DNA of 64,000 bases from Impatiens glandulifera (lineage: Eukaryota; Streptophyta; Magnoliopsida; Ericales; Balsaminaceae). A program made the position numbers and the translations under genes. Shown here piece by piece: positions 1 through 14,563 of the stretch (positions within the stretch are counted from its first letter, which is position 1; each line of letters begins with the position of its first letter). Under the pieces are notes generated by a model that worked only from the letters and a program-made list of their open reading frames with translations, did no database searches and was not told the DNA's origin. Location of the stretch: the NCBI RefSeq assembly GCF_907164915.1, contig NC_061864.1, positions 12,965,889-13,029,888 of the forward strand, in the 5' to 3' direction.

Positions 1-570
1 TATTTAAGATTATCTCCAACAGAAAAACTCATTTCCAAACTCATTTTGGTGTAATGTCACATTAAATCTTTTTTAACTGAAAAATTCATTCTCAAACTCA
101 AAAAAATATTCTTATAATATTTTTTCTTACATCAACTTTTTAATATAATCTCATATATTTTACAATATTATAGATTACACTACAATATTTTAATATCACC
201 CCATTATTTTAAATTTATTTTAAAACAAATTATTAAAAATTAAAAAATCAAAATACACAAACTAAATAAAAAAATTTATTATAATATTTTTAAACATTAT
301 TATAACATTTTTTTTAACATTATTATAATATTTTTAAATATTATTATAATATTTAAACATTATTATAACTTTTGAATATTATTATAATTTTATTTTTTTA
401 AATATTATTATAAATTTTTGTTATACAAAAAAAATATTATATAAATGAATTAAATTATATAAATAAATTAAAACAATAAATTATATAAATAAGTTTAACG
501 TATAAAATAGATCTAAATTAAATATAGGGGTTAAATTTAAAATAAAATAAAATTGAGTTTCATGAATAGT
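1..570. other. AT-rich intergenic DNA, no gene seen
   Basis: Very AT-rich, with repeated short runs of the type TATTATTATAAT between about 270 and 410. No open frame of convincing composition is present on either strand. Confidence 0.6.
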
Positions 571-578
571 GCCACCAC

Positions 579-632
579 CAGGGACGAATTTATATAGAGG
601 CTTAGGTGGGCCGAAGCCCACCCCGAAAAAAA

Positions 633-676
<44 letters not shown>

Positions 677-852
677 CAGTAGAAATATGACATTACCCTT
701 AATTTCTTAAAAAAAAATTAATATAATTCATTGTTTTTTATTTAATTATTAAAAAAATGGTAAAACTTTACTTTTATATACTTGTTTTTTTTCAAAATTT
801 TCTTTTTATTATTTTAAGCCCACCCCATTTCGAAATCCTGAGTCCGTCCCTG
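579..852. mobile_element. small non-autonomous hAT-like element
   Basis: The two ends are imperfect inverted repeats: the left begins CAGGGACGAATTTA, and the right, read on the minus strand, begins CAGGGACGGACTCA. Both run into a GGTGGGC-type block. The element is flanked by 8-bp sequences GCCACCAC (571-578) and GCCACTGC (853-860) that match at 6 of 8 positions, as expected for an aged hAT target-site duplication. The interior is AT-rich with a (TA)n run at about 637-673. No transposase is encoded. The family assignment rests on the CAGGG ends and 8-bp duplication only. Confidence 0.6.
637..673. repeat. (TA)n microsatellite
   Basis: An uninterrupted TA dinucleotide run of about 37 bp inside the hAT-like element. 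It gives rise to spurious Ile-Tyr reading frames. Confidence 0.9.
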
Positions 853-1266
853 GCCACTGCCAACCCCCAGAGAAAAAATGAAGGAAAACACATTTTGGGT
901 TTGGGTATTGGTATCAGTTGGAGTGAAAAAGGGATTTTGAGTATGAATTTGGTGTTGGGTTGGAATTACTCTAACTACATGTGTCTGGATAATTGTTACA
1001 TAATATAGATTATTTAAATCACACTAAAAACTTTAATTTGAAAGTTAGAAATATTTTGGCATAGAAGATTTTGTTAATAATAAAAAGTGATGTCAAACAA
1101 ACAAAAATAAAAATTACACTGCTAATATAACCAAACAATTTTAGCAAAATAAATAAATATATATAAATATAAAGAAACCTCTGAAAATCTGCACCAAAAT
1201 TCAAGCCCTTGGGAAATAACTCCGGCCATTCTCCGATTTATCGCCGGCAGCTGCACCGGAAAAAGT

Positions 1267-2237
1267 ATGTCATTCAAAGAGGAAATAGAGGAGGAGGAAT
1301 CATTCGATCACACTCTCCTAGTCGTCCGAGAAGTTTCCGTTTTCAAGATCCCGCCGCGATCCAGCAGCGGCGGTTACAAATGCGGCCAATGGCTTCAGTC
1401 CAATAAGATCTGGTCCGGTAGACTCCGAGTCGTGTCCTGTAAACAGCGATGTGAGATCCGTCTCGAGGATCCGAATTCCGGCGAATTGTTTGCCACCTGC
1501 TTAGTCTATCCGGGCACCCGAGACAGCTCCGTGGAGACGACGCTGGATTCTTCAAGATACTTCGTTTTGAAGATCGAGAACGGTAGGGGAAAACATGCAT
1601 TCATTGGACTTGGATTCAATGAAAGGAATGAAGCGTTTGATTTCAATGTGGCATTGTCTGATCATGATAAGTATGTTAAAAGAAAGAAGGAGGATGAAGA
1701 ATCAACTGATCATATTGATATCCATCCAGCAGTTAATCATAGATTGAAGGTAAACTAAATAAACTGTTTGATTTACTTACATTCCCTTCAATCATGATTC
1801 ATGAATCATATGATTATATTGAACTGTACACAGGAAGGGGAAACTATAAGGATAAATGTGAAGAACAAACCAATATCAAATGGAACTGGTATGATTTCAG
1901 CTGCTGGAACTGTAAAACATAATAAACCACTGGGTCTTGCTCCTCCACCACCACCATCAAAAGGGTTTGTGAAAACAAGGTATCCATTGCTGCCCCCGCC
2001 AAATGTTGTTCACCCTGTCAGCCGGAAAATCTCCAATGGGGTGAACCCACAAAAGGAAAGTTCCAGGAATTCAAATGATCATGCTTTTTCTGACTTTTCT
2101 CAACTTGGGGTAATTTTTTTTATCAAAAAAATTCTTGCTTGGTTGATTGAGTTCTGTTTCATTGATTCATTTTCTATCTGCAGAAGAATCTTCCTTCGAG
2201 TGCTGGATCGGGAGCAGCTGAATGGACAGCATTTTGA
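1267..2237 (+). CDS. NECAP-like adaptin-ear-binding coat-associated protein
   Basis: Three exons: 1267-1749, 1834-2109 and 2184-2237, all with GT-AG introns, giving 270 aa (I recall about 272 for Arabidopsis At1g03900). The N-terminal two thirds is the PH-like NECAP (DUF1681) domain, with the family blocks around SNKIWSGRLRV, ATCLVYPG, YFVLKIENG and AFIGLGF; exon 2 opens with EGETIRINV. A proline-rich linker (LAPPPPP, YPLLPPP) follows. The last exon ends in WTAF, the WxxF motif that binds AP-1/AP-2 ear domains. NECAPs act in clathrin-coated vesicle formation; function here is by family. The start is the first ATG in the conserved frame and lies just after a GC-richer leader at about 1200-1266. 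No broken frame was seen. Confidence 0.92.
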
Positions 2238-2465
2238 GTTATAAAAATAGTAATGTCTTACTGGGAAAATGGTCATGTTTTAAAAAATAATAATAAGTCT
2301 TTTAATATGTGTTTGCTGTTTTGGGGAACTCTACTACCTAAAAAATTGTTTACAGATAGTTATTGATTGTCAAACTAAAACTAATGAATGCCTTATATAA
2401 AACATGCTTTATTATTATTATTATTTATTTAATTAATTTTAGGAAAATAGTAGATCATTAAGTCT

Positions 2466-2572
2466 TTCTTGTAGAAATGAAACTCAATTCATTTTTCAAA
2501 CTAGGGATATTCAATTCTTCTTGTAGAAATGGAACTCAATTCATTTTTCAAACTAGGGATATTCAATTCAAT
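2466..2572. repeat. 52-bp direct tandem duplication
   Basis: Two adjacent copies, starting at about 2468 and 2520, of a 52-bp sequence beginning CTTGTAGAAATG and including ATTCATTTTTCAAACTAGGG. They differ at few positions. They lie in the 3' flank of the NECAP-like gene. Confidence 0.8.
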
Positions 2573-2619
2573 GTATATATGATAAGAACTTCACATTAAG
2601 ACGAGGGATGCACCGTTGA

Positions 2620-3868
2620 AACAATGAGAAGGAAAAGGGCTAGAGAAGATTTCATCAAATGTTCATAATTTATATTTTCTTAAATTCAAAAAAGGATTTA
2701 ATTTGGAGGAAATTTTAGAAAATGGACATACATATATAGGATCCAACTGTATGAAATTGAAAAAATGGTCTGAAGACTTGAACTTATTGAGTAAGCCAAA
2801 AGGAACTGCACAAATATGGTTCAAGCTCTGGAATATACATGTAAATATGTACAATTCTGAAACACTTAGTCATTTTGCAGGTTTATTGGGTAGACCATTA
2901 TACATGAATTCAATTACTGAAGAAGAAGAGCACTTATCATTTGCTAGAATTAGCATTGAAGTGCATTATAGTAAAACACTGCTGAAAAGTATGACCGCGG
3001 TAAACAGAAAAGGAAAATCTACTGTCATTGAAATCACTTATGAGTGGAGGTCAGATAGATGCTCTTTCTGCAATACTTTCCAACATGCAAACCCAAAATG
3101 TGATTTGGCTAAGGAAGAAGATAAGAAAATTCATAAATGCCAGAAAGTAAAGATGCAGGTAAATCAAACAGAGGTGCCTATTTTCAAAGCAAAATGTGGT
3201 TAAAGAACAGAAAACGAAAGATAAAAAAAATTATATACAAGAAGAAAGCAGTACGAAGAAGGAGGTAGAACCTCAACCTAATCATGATGAAGAGATAGTT
3301 GATGATTTTTAATCAAATCAAATTAAAGTGGTTGCTGATGAAAATAGAGAGAAATATACTCAAATTAATCAAGAGGAAGAAGAGAATTCTAAGGTTGATA
3401 TAGAGGAATCCAAAGTTGCTGAGAATTATAAAGCTGAAGTTGAAGGAAATAAAGACAATGATCTCGAAATTCAAGTTGATAACAACAAGGTGAAGAACCC
3501 GGAAATTCTGAATAAAAATTATTTCTATCAAATCAGAATCGGTTCATATAAAGAAAAAATCTAAATGAGAATAGACAATATTCATCAACATCTTCAGTTC
3601 ATCCCCTTTCATTGCAAGAGGAAGGGGAAGAGGAAGACAACATGTTGAAACATCAAGTTGGTATGAAAAAAAAATCTTAATTGGGATAATTAGGATTTGA
3701 TATAGTTTGTAATCTCTGTTTCTTGTATTTTGATTGCTATTAATCAGGTTATTTAGGGTCTTTTGATTGTCATCATTTAATCATAGCTAAAATTTGTCTA
3801 GTTTTGATTTTTGACCCTCCCACTTTTGAGATTTTAATGAAATGGATATAACCGTTTTCCAAAAAAAA
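2620..3868 (+). mobile_element. LINE-type retrotransposon remnant (ORF1 region and 3' end)
   Basis: An open stretch at 2703-3203 encodes the end of a DUF4283 region (GLLGRPLYM, SFARISIEV, EITYEW) followed by a CCHC zinc knuckle CSFCNTFQHANPKC, the arrangement of plant L1-type ORF1 proteins. A second open stretch at 3328-3564 is acidic and lysine-rich. There is no endonuclease or reverse transcriptase. Instead the sequence passes at about 3660-3868 into a T-rich tail ending TTTTAATGAAATGG...CCGTTTTCC and an A-run, typical of plant LINE 3' ends. The copy is therefore internally deleted and non-autonomous. Frames are interrupted by stops. Its exact 5' end is not determined. Confidence 0.75.
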
Positions 3869-4021
3869 GTAACCCACTTTAAGGATTAGCTTAGCCAAAT
3901 AGACAGCAACCAAAATAAATTATAAAAAGATAAAACAAGTTCTGAGACCTCCATTAAAAAAAAAAGAATACAAAATAAAAGAATTCAAAATTAAATATTT
4001 TGACTCCATAGTATCTGTTAG

Positions 4022-4930
4022 GGCGACATATGAGTCGAGCCGCTCAGTCAAAGTTCAATTTAAGTTTGATTTTGACTAAGTTCGAGTCAGTGTTCTAAAT
4101 GACGGTAGGCGGTGGCGGAGCGGTAAGTGACTGCCTACTGCCTCATGTGCCTAGGCGGTACTTAGGCGGTGCCTAAGCGGTTGAATATAAAAAAATTTAA
4201 ATATAAATATAATAAAGATATTCTATAATTATCATTTTATCAAAGAGCCAAATTAATATTCTCTAACATAGTAACATCTAACAAAAATAAGTATGTAGAC
4301 GAGCTGAAGAAGAGATAGATGTTTAGATGATCTAATTATATGTAGATGATAAGGGAGGTGAGGTGAGGTGAATGAGATAAGAAACGGAAAAGAAGAAGAT
4401 AAATGAATTGGAATGTAAAGAATCATTTAAAAATTTATATAAATAGTGGGAGATAAAGAGTGTTTTTATTGAATTTATATATATATATATATTAATATTA
4501 ATAATTAATTAATTAAAAATAATAAATAATTAAATAATCTGACCGCCTCATGTATAGGCGGAGCGGTGTCGGACCGCCTACCGCCTAGGCGGCCGCCTCG
4601 ACCGCCATTTAGAACACTGGTTCGAGTCAAGCTCATATAACACTTGATCGATAATTTGTCGAACTTTTTTGAGTATGATAATATATAATATATATTTTTT
4701 ATTTTAATATTAAAATCTAAAATAAATATATTTCTTCACAAATGTTTGAAAATTTAATTTTAGTTCAAATTTTTCGAATCGAGCAGAGTTTATAGATAAA
4801 TAGTCGAGTTGAACTTGAACTCAAATTTATAAACTCGTTCAAGTTCGAATTCGAGCTGAGCTAATAAATACTGAATTAAGTCGAGTTCGAACTTAACCGC
4901 TTGAGCTCGGCTTGACTCGTTTACAATATG
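4022..4930. mobile_element. older repeat with GAGTCGAGC-rich ends, split by a MITE
   Basis: The left segment (4022-4087) begins around ATATGAGTCGAGCCGCTC. The right segment (4620-4930) is rich in alternating TTCGAGTTCGAAC/GAGCTCG motifs and ends, read on the minus strand, with GTAAACGAGTCAAGCCGAGC. The two ends resemble each other in inverted orientation. This matches a frequent plant non-autonomous repeat rich in GAGCTCGA. The superfamily is not assigned and the boundaries are approximate. Confidence 0.4.
4088..4619. mobile_element. 532-bp hAT-type MITE with 8-bp TSD
   Basis: Terminal inverted repeats are CAGTGTTCTAAATGACGG at the left and, on the minus strand from the right, CAGTGTTCTAAATGGCGG, differing at one position. 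Both ends continue into subterminal GGCGG/CCGCC-rich blocks. The element is flanked by a perfect 8-bp direct repeat GTTCGAGT at 4080-4087 and 4620-4627. CAGTG ends with an 8-bp duplication are diagnostic of the hAT superfamily. The interior (4190-4540) is AT-rich and non-coding. Confidence 0.9.
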
Positions 4931-5989
4931 AATGGATGTCATATAATGAAGTGATAATTTGATTTTATTACAATAATAACTTTTAAAAAATAAGTAATAA
5001 ATGAAGTTATCAAATTTGCTATTTTTGTTTGTTTGTTCAAACACAACTGAATTGGGTATAAAAATACTAATGCTCGTAAACAAAGAGTTAGATATCGATC
5101 ATTTTTCAAATCATATGTGTTGGTGTTTTTTTTTTTAAACTAAGAAAGTTAGAATGACCCACAGTCATGTCATCCCTTTCAATTTGAAGTATTTTAAGTG
5201 AGAATCGAACTCGTGACATTTGGTCTCTTAAGAATCACTCTTGTCACTTGAGCTAACTTAGTGGGTTATGTAATATTTTAACGTTAAAATTAATAAAATT
5301 AAATCAACTGATTATTATTATTATTATTATTAATTTTCTTTTGTAAAAACTTAGTTGTAAAATTATTAAAAATAAAAGCTTGGTTAATTCCTTTCATTAG
5401 CTTGCACTATTCATAGCACATGTATCCCAATTTCTTATATTTGTAAAGCCACCCAAATGTCAGTTTTTCCTTCTCTTGTTACACATATCCCTTTACTAAT
5501 TCATTTTGTAGTAACAATTCTCATTTCAACATGTACAAAGTTATTAAAATCCTTCTTCAAATAACTGAATTGGAAACTGGAGAAGAGATGTAGTTATTGG
5601 AGGAGGAAACAAACAATAGTAAAAAGTGCCAAATAAATAAATAAAGCTCTTTTAAGGGGAGGGTCTTTTACAGAGTTGGTAATAACAATATTATCAGTAA
5701 AGATAAACAAGGATGGAAAGATCAAATGCCAGAATCCAGAATAAAAAGAGATAAAAAGATGGGGGAATAAAATTTACCCACAAACAATACATTATGAATC
5801 AATAATAATAATAATAATATTAGTACCAGTTAGTACCAGTTGCCGCGTTGCGATCTCCATCCCATCAGAGACTGGCACTGCTAGCACAAATTTTTCGTTC
5901 TTTACAGATTTATGGTTAATTCTGAGTCAAATTGGCTCTCTACAAATATCAAGAAGAATACGAAGAAGGAATAAAGAAACCTTTCCATA
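4931..5989. other. intergenic DNA, with a degenerate retroposon-like motif
   Basis: No gene seen. Positions 5100-5275 contain a stretch reading AGAATCGAACTCGTGAC...TTGAGCTAACTTAGTGGGTT. Weaker relatives are visible near 10590-10710 and 12390-12470, so it looks like an old dispersed retroposon. An ATT/AAT trinucleotide run lies at about 5310-5330 and another at about 5800-5820. The 3' UTR of the kinase gene reaches into the right side. Confidence 0.5.
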
Positions 5990-9895
<3,906 letters not shown>

Positions 9896-10480
9896 CACTT
9901 TTTAGTCAGCACAAGATTCAGCTGACAGTCATTGCGCAAATAGTTGAACTTGACAATCACACCTTGATCAATAGGATTTGAAAAACCAGGACTAAGAAGA
10001 AAATTGACAAATCCTCATCAAATGACTTTCCTCAACAATAAAAAATTAACCAGATTCAGTAAGGATCCAAGTCCTTAGTGTCTTTTTCCAACCTACATGC
10101 AAAATTAACCCCAGAATATGAGGATTGAATGTAAAATCAAGACAAGAATAGATCGCAGTTACAAATTCTAGCACACTAGAAACAGAACAATAAAAGATGA
10201 ACCCTAAGAATTGAAGAAAGCTGATGAAAGAGGATCGTGGAGTTGAGCAATGAGCACAAAAAGGAAGTATAGAGAAGTGGAATTACCGTAAACGTCGTGC
10301 GTGCAGGAAACACAGTCGAGGAATCCGATCTATCCAAATAATCCTGATAAAAAAGAATAAATTATATGATTGACTAAAGAAGATGAACTAAAATATGAAC
10401 TTCATTGGATAACATGAAACTCTTAATCCGCCATTTCAGTTCATATGGACATGCTTACAACTAACGATGACCTCTCCCTC
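9896..10480 (-). promoter_or_regulatory. 5' UTR with probable leader intron and CT-rich promoter-proximal tract
   Basis: On the minus strand a donor-like ACG|GTAATT at about 10285 and acceptor-like TTTTGCATGTAG|GTTGG at about 10095 suggest a leader intron upstream of the kinase start codon. A CT-rich tract (plus strand CTCTCCCTCTCTCTCTTTCC) lies at about 10470-10490. Transcript ends cannot be placed from sequence alone. Confidence 0.4.
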
Positions 10481-10499
10481 TCTCTCTTTCCTTTCTCCT

Positions 10500-12238
10500 T
10501 CTTTTCTTATACTTTCTCCTGGTTATTTTTTTTACTTCATTTAGAAACAATTTTATTTATATAATTACAAAATATTTATTTTTTAAAACATTTCTAATTT
10601 CATAAGATAACTCGATCTTATCTCTTATACTTTTTAGTGAGAATAAACTCGTAAACTTTGATCTCTTAGGTAAGATTATTGTTACTTGATAGTTACGTTA
10701 ATCGGGTTATTGTTGATTGAAAAAAAAAATGTAGATCATGCGGGGTTAAATGTTTAATGAGTAAGAAAAAATGTTTAAATAATATATTAGATTAGTGTAT
10801 AGTTTTGATCAAAGTCCTATGATTGAGATAGCCCAGCCAGATTCATATTAATTAATTAGATTTCAATGCACAGGTTGGCATTGTTATCCCATGTTAAATA
10901 TACATGGGTTCAGATGTGGTCAAAATTATTTTTAAAAAAAATCCTTTTTTTACCTCTTTATTCAGTTTTGTGATCTTTTAATAAATAAAGGAGATATTGT
11001 AATTTTATGAATCTGACATGCATTATAGATATGTTTTTATTTAATGTGGAAAATGGTTATTTATTAGGAAGATAACACCTTGCCCTAAGTTAGTGTCTTT
11101 GTTTAGTTTTTTTTAGTTTTATTTCGATATTAATTTGTTATTAAAATTTAATAGAAAATTATAATATTAAATATGTCTCGATAATCTCAATTTCATTTTC
11201 AAATGAAGCGTAGAATCATGATACCTTCAACTTAAAACGTTAGATTTAAAATCAAATTCTCTTAGCAATCACCTAGTCATCTTTTATTATGTAGTTATTA
11301 TAATTTCTCGTGATAATTCATGTAACAACTATAATTTTATGAGTTATTATATTAAGTTTTATTACATGATTTTTTCACGTAATATTGGATAATAAAAAAT
11401 AAACATTTTTCTTTACATAAGATTGGTAATAAATCTCATCTAATTGAAGTTTCTTAAAATTATTTAAATTTGTATTGAATTATGTAGGATAAGTGAATTT
11501 CATTAAAATTTAAAGTTTAATATATAAACAACACCACATAATTTAATTTCACCAATTAACGTGTAGCCCACTAATCATTGTGGAGTGCTCCTAAATGCTA
11601 AGTAATTTTATTTATCAAAATATATGAATTTTTATAATTACTTCACATTAACTAATCATTTTCTTAAAGATTGATCATTTTTTATATGTTTTGAAGGCGT
11701 AAACAAATTAATGCAACCCTTCATAATTTTGTATGTATTCTCTTACATTCTTTTTTAAATCGAGACTTTTTTCACGATCTGATTTAAACAAGGATTATGG
11801 TAATAAAATTCCAAATGGATAAGAGAACATTAAAAACATCTGTCCATTGAATAATGGACAATTCTTATCAATTGGATTGTATTATTCAATGAACATTATT
11901 CAGGACACTTATTGAAGACATTTAAATAAGTAATGACAAGAGTCTTTATAATATTATTGATACAAATTCAAGCCTTTAAAAAGAAAATGTTCAAGCACTT
12001 GTCTGAATTCTTCTTGAAAATTCAAACTCTAATTTTGGTTTTGACCTATACAAATACAATAATCTCAATACAACATCAGAGATGCAAGCAAAGCTTAAGT
12101 GAGATAGCAATCTTTGGAGAGATAACTAACCAAAAGATAGAACAATTGCAATTCTATAGATCATAAAGGAATTCACATATTGAAAGTGAAGTTTCGTAAG
12201 GATTGACAAGAAAAGAAGCACATCATCGATTCTTCAGC
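10500..12238. other. AT-rich intergenic DNA
   Basis: No coding signal was found. It contains a degenerate relative of the retroposon-like motif (about 10590-10720). The gene to the right ends here on the minus strand, so the right side includes its 3' UTR. Confidence 0.5.
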
Positions 12239-14363
12239 TCATGGGTTTCGTAAGGATGCCAACCTTTTCTCTAGATCATCAATGCCAGAACTGCTATGAC
12301 AAACAACATAAATTATTTTTCTAAAAGAAAGAAAAACAACAGAGATTAGAACACAAAGTCAAGAGAATCAATAATGTTAGGCAAGACGTTCTCCAGTTAT
12401 CCAGCATGAGCCATTTGCTCTCTTGGGCAAGACTCTTTTTACTCGAGCTACCTTAGTGGATTAATAATGTTCAAAGTTTTACAACACCCATATGAAATTT
12501 GTTTAGTCAAGCTACAGAAGAAGAAGACAAGGAAAGCTGTTTTGGAGACGCTTTATTTTTGTTCTATTGTTTATGATGATCTGGATCCAGATACTTTTGA
12601 AAACAAAACTTAGTCAGAGACATAAAAAAAAAATTGTTGTTTCTCTTCTGGATATATAACCAAAACATGTGTTTCAAATGGGACCATTATTATTCCTTGA
12701 TGCGAGTTTCTAATTCTCGACAAATGAAAGTACAATTGCTTGATTCTATATTAAAGGGTCCAATAGTGGTGGTTGTTTAGATGTGAGGAGAAAATTAGTT
12801 GAGACATAAAGTAAGAACAAACAATGCCTATTTAATTTGTATTTATTTTGAGTAATATTTTTAACAGGATTCCAAAAATTCATACTTTTCACCCAGCAAT
12901 AATCTTAAGAGTACCAAAAAAATGCTCTATTTAACCACCATACCATACCTGCTGATTTCCTCAGTCTTCTTACCAGCGATTTTCCCCTTTGGTGCAGAAG
13001 ATAACTGTAGAACAAAGTAATAATGGTTAGAGACATGAAGTATGTCAATGAAGGAGATTCCCAATAAATTAATCGTATCAAACCTGTGAGGCAACATCAA
13101 TGCCAATTTCATCCAGGACCTGCACCACCACAATACAAGACTTAAACATTAATACTGACTACAACCCTTTTCTCCACTGTATGCAACAAAACACGAGTGG
13201 AAAATGAACCTGGTTAGTTAGCTCATCAGTTTCTTCCTCAGCCTCATCGCTATCCAGAACATCATCTATGCTATCGGACATCATTTCTGACTGGATTATC
13301 AATCAATCAGTCAAAAACAGTTAAATTCAATTAACCAATCAACTCACATATGCAAATTTGCAATACAGACTGTTTTACTATTATCTTACAGTCATGTCCA
13401 TTTGTGCCGACTGCTTCTGGAATTCCTTCATAACCTGAATCTGCTTAGCTGGTGCCATTTGCTGTAAAGGAATAGACAGTTAAAAATAGTATATACATAA
13501 GACTAATAGACTGTAATGTAACCTTATTCATTGCAGACATCGCATCAGTGGCTCCCTTCATCCCTGCAGCAACTGATGATTGAGCAGACATTGCCTGCAC
13601 AAGAGGAAGGCATCATTCCAAAAGTGTGCCATGGAAATTTACATAAGCCTGTAAAATCTCATCTATAAGACTACTATACCTGTGTATGAGTAGCTATGCC
13701 TCTCATTTGTGCTCGACTAGTTTGCAATTTGGAAATTTGTTGTCTAAGTTGGATTAACTGACGTGCTAACATCTTAGTTGCAGCCTGCATTCGAAAGACA
13801 TGATAACCTGAATATAGATACTTAGTGTTTCCAGGGCAGCATTTGATTATTTATTTCACCTCATTTCCTGTTTTTGCAGTTCTTTTTATCTCCACAACAA
13901 GTTTCTTTTCCTGTCATAACTAAACCAAATCAGATCAAGCACCCAAAGATGAACAGATCCAACATCAGAATTCCTTTGACTTACTTCGGATTGTAAAGTT
14001 GTAATTTCTCTCTCAATACCTGAAAGTAAGTGAAATACAATGCTTTTATGATATTGAACAACCTATTGATTAAAGAACATTAAGACACATAGGAAAGAAT
14101 GTTTAAATCTACCTCTGGTGGCATTTGTCATGTCTCGTCTACTCTGTCTGAGGGCCTCTGTGATCAAAATAAAAGAACAAATTAATCTTATTGACCTTCT
14201 ATCCTACCAGTTGAGCGAAAAATTGAATTCCAAACAGCTTTGTTTCATGAAGTGGATGTCAAATTAAGACCACAAAACGAAAAAGAGAGGAACTTGTGAA
14301 AGAAAAAACATAGCCCAAGATTTCCGAACCTTTGGCGGTGGGTTTTTTGGAGAAGATATTCAT
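12239..14363 (-). CDS. VPS2.3: ESCRT-III subunit, VPS2.3/CHMP2-like
   Basis: Eleven exons (minus strand): 14363-14330, 14157-14113, 14019-13985, 13910-13860, 13784-13680, 13594-13523, 13461-13390, 13290-13210, 13119-13084, 13004-12949, 12293-12239; 213 aa. The N-terminus MNIFSKKPTAKEALRQSRR and the basic helix region (EIKRTAKTGNE, RQLIQLRQQ) are the Snf7-family core. An acidic linker (DSDEAEEETDE) and a C-terminal MIT-interacting motif LEKRLASLRNP follow, where the Vps4 ATPase would dock. ESCRT-III subunits polymerise on endosomal membranes for multivesicular body sorting. The last intron (12294-12948) ends in TAGCAG, so the final exon could also begin at 12290. The homologue I recall is At1g03950. 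No defects were seen. Confidence 0.94.
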
Positions 14364-14563
14364 GTTTGAGTCTGATCGCAGACTTTCCTCAGCAATAAGA
14401 ATAGGGATTCAATATGATCTAGATGAAAGAAAGGTGATTCAAAGAGAAAGAACTAACGAAGATTCCGAATTTTAGAAAGGGGAAAAAGGAAAGAGACGAT
14501 GCATATATTTCTGGAATCGGCGTTTGGCTGGCTCCGTGGCTTCAACCGCTATCCAAAGAAAAT

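Noticed and set aside
757..1008. An 83-codon open frame overlapping the small hAT-like element.
   Set aside because: It starts inside AT-rich element DNA and runs over its end. The composition is not protein-like and it has no recognisable domain.
5185..5275. A GGTTCGA-like box B and GAATCGAAC tract suggesting a tRNA.
   Set aside because: No cloverleaf arms or anticodon loop could be placed. It fits better as a degenerate retroposon seen elsewhere in the window.
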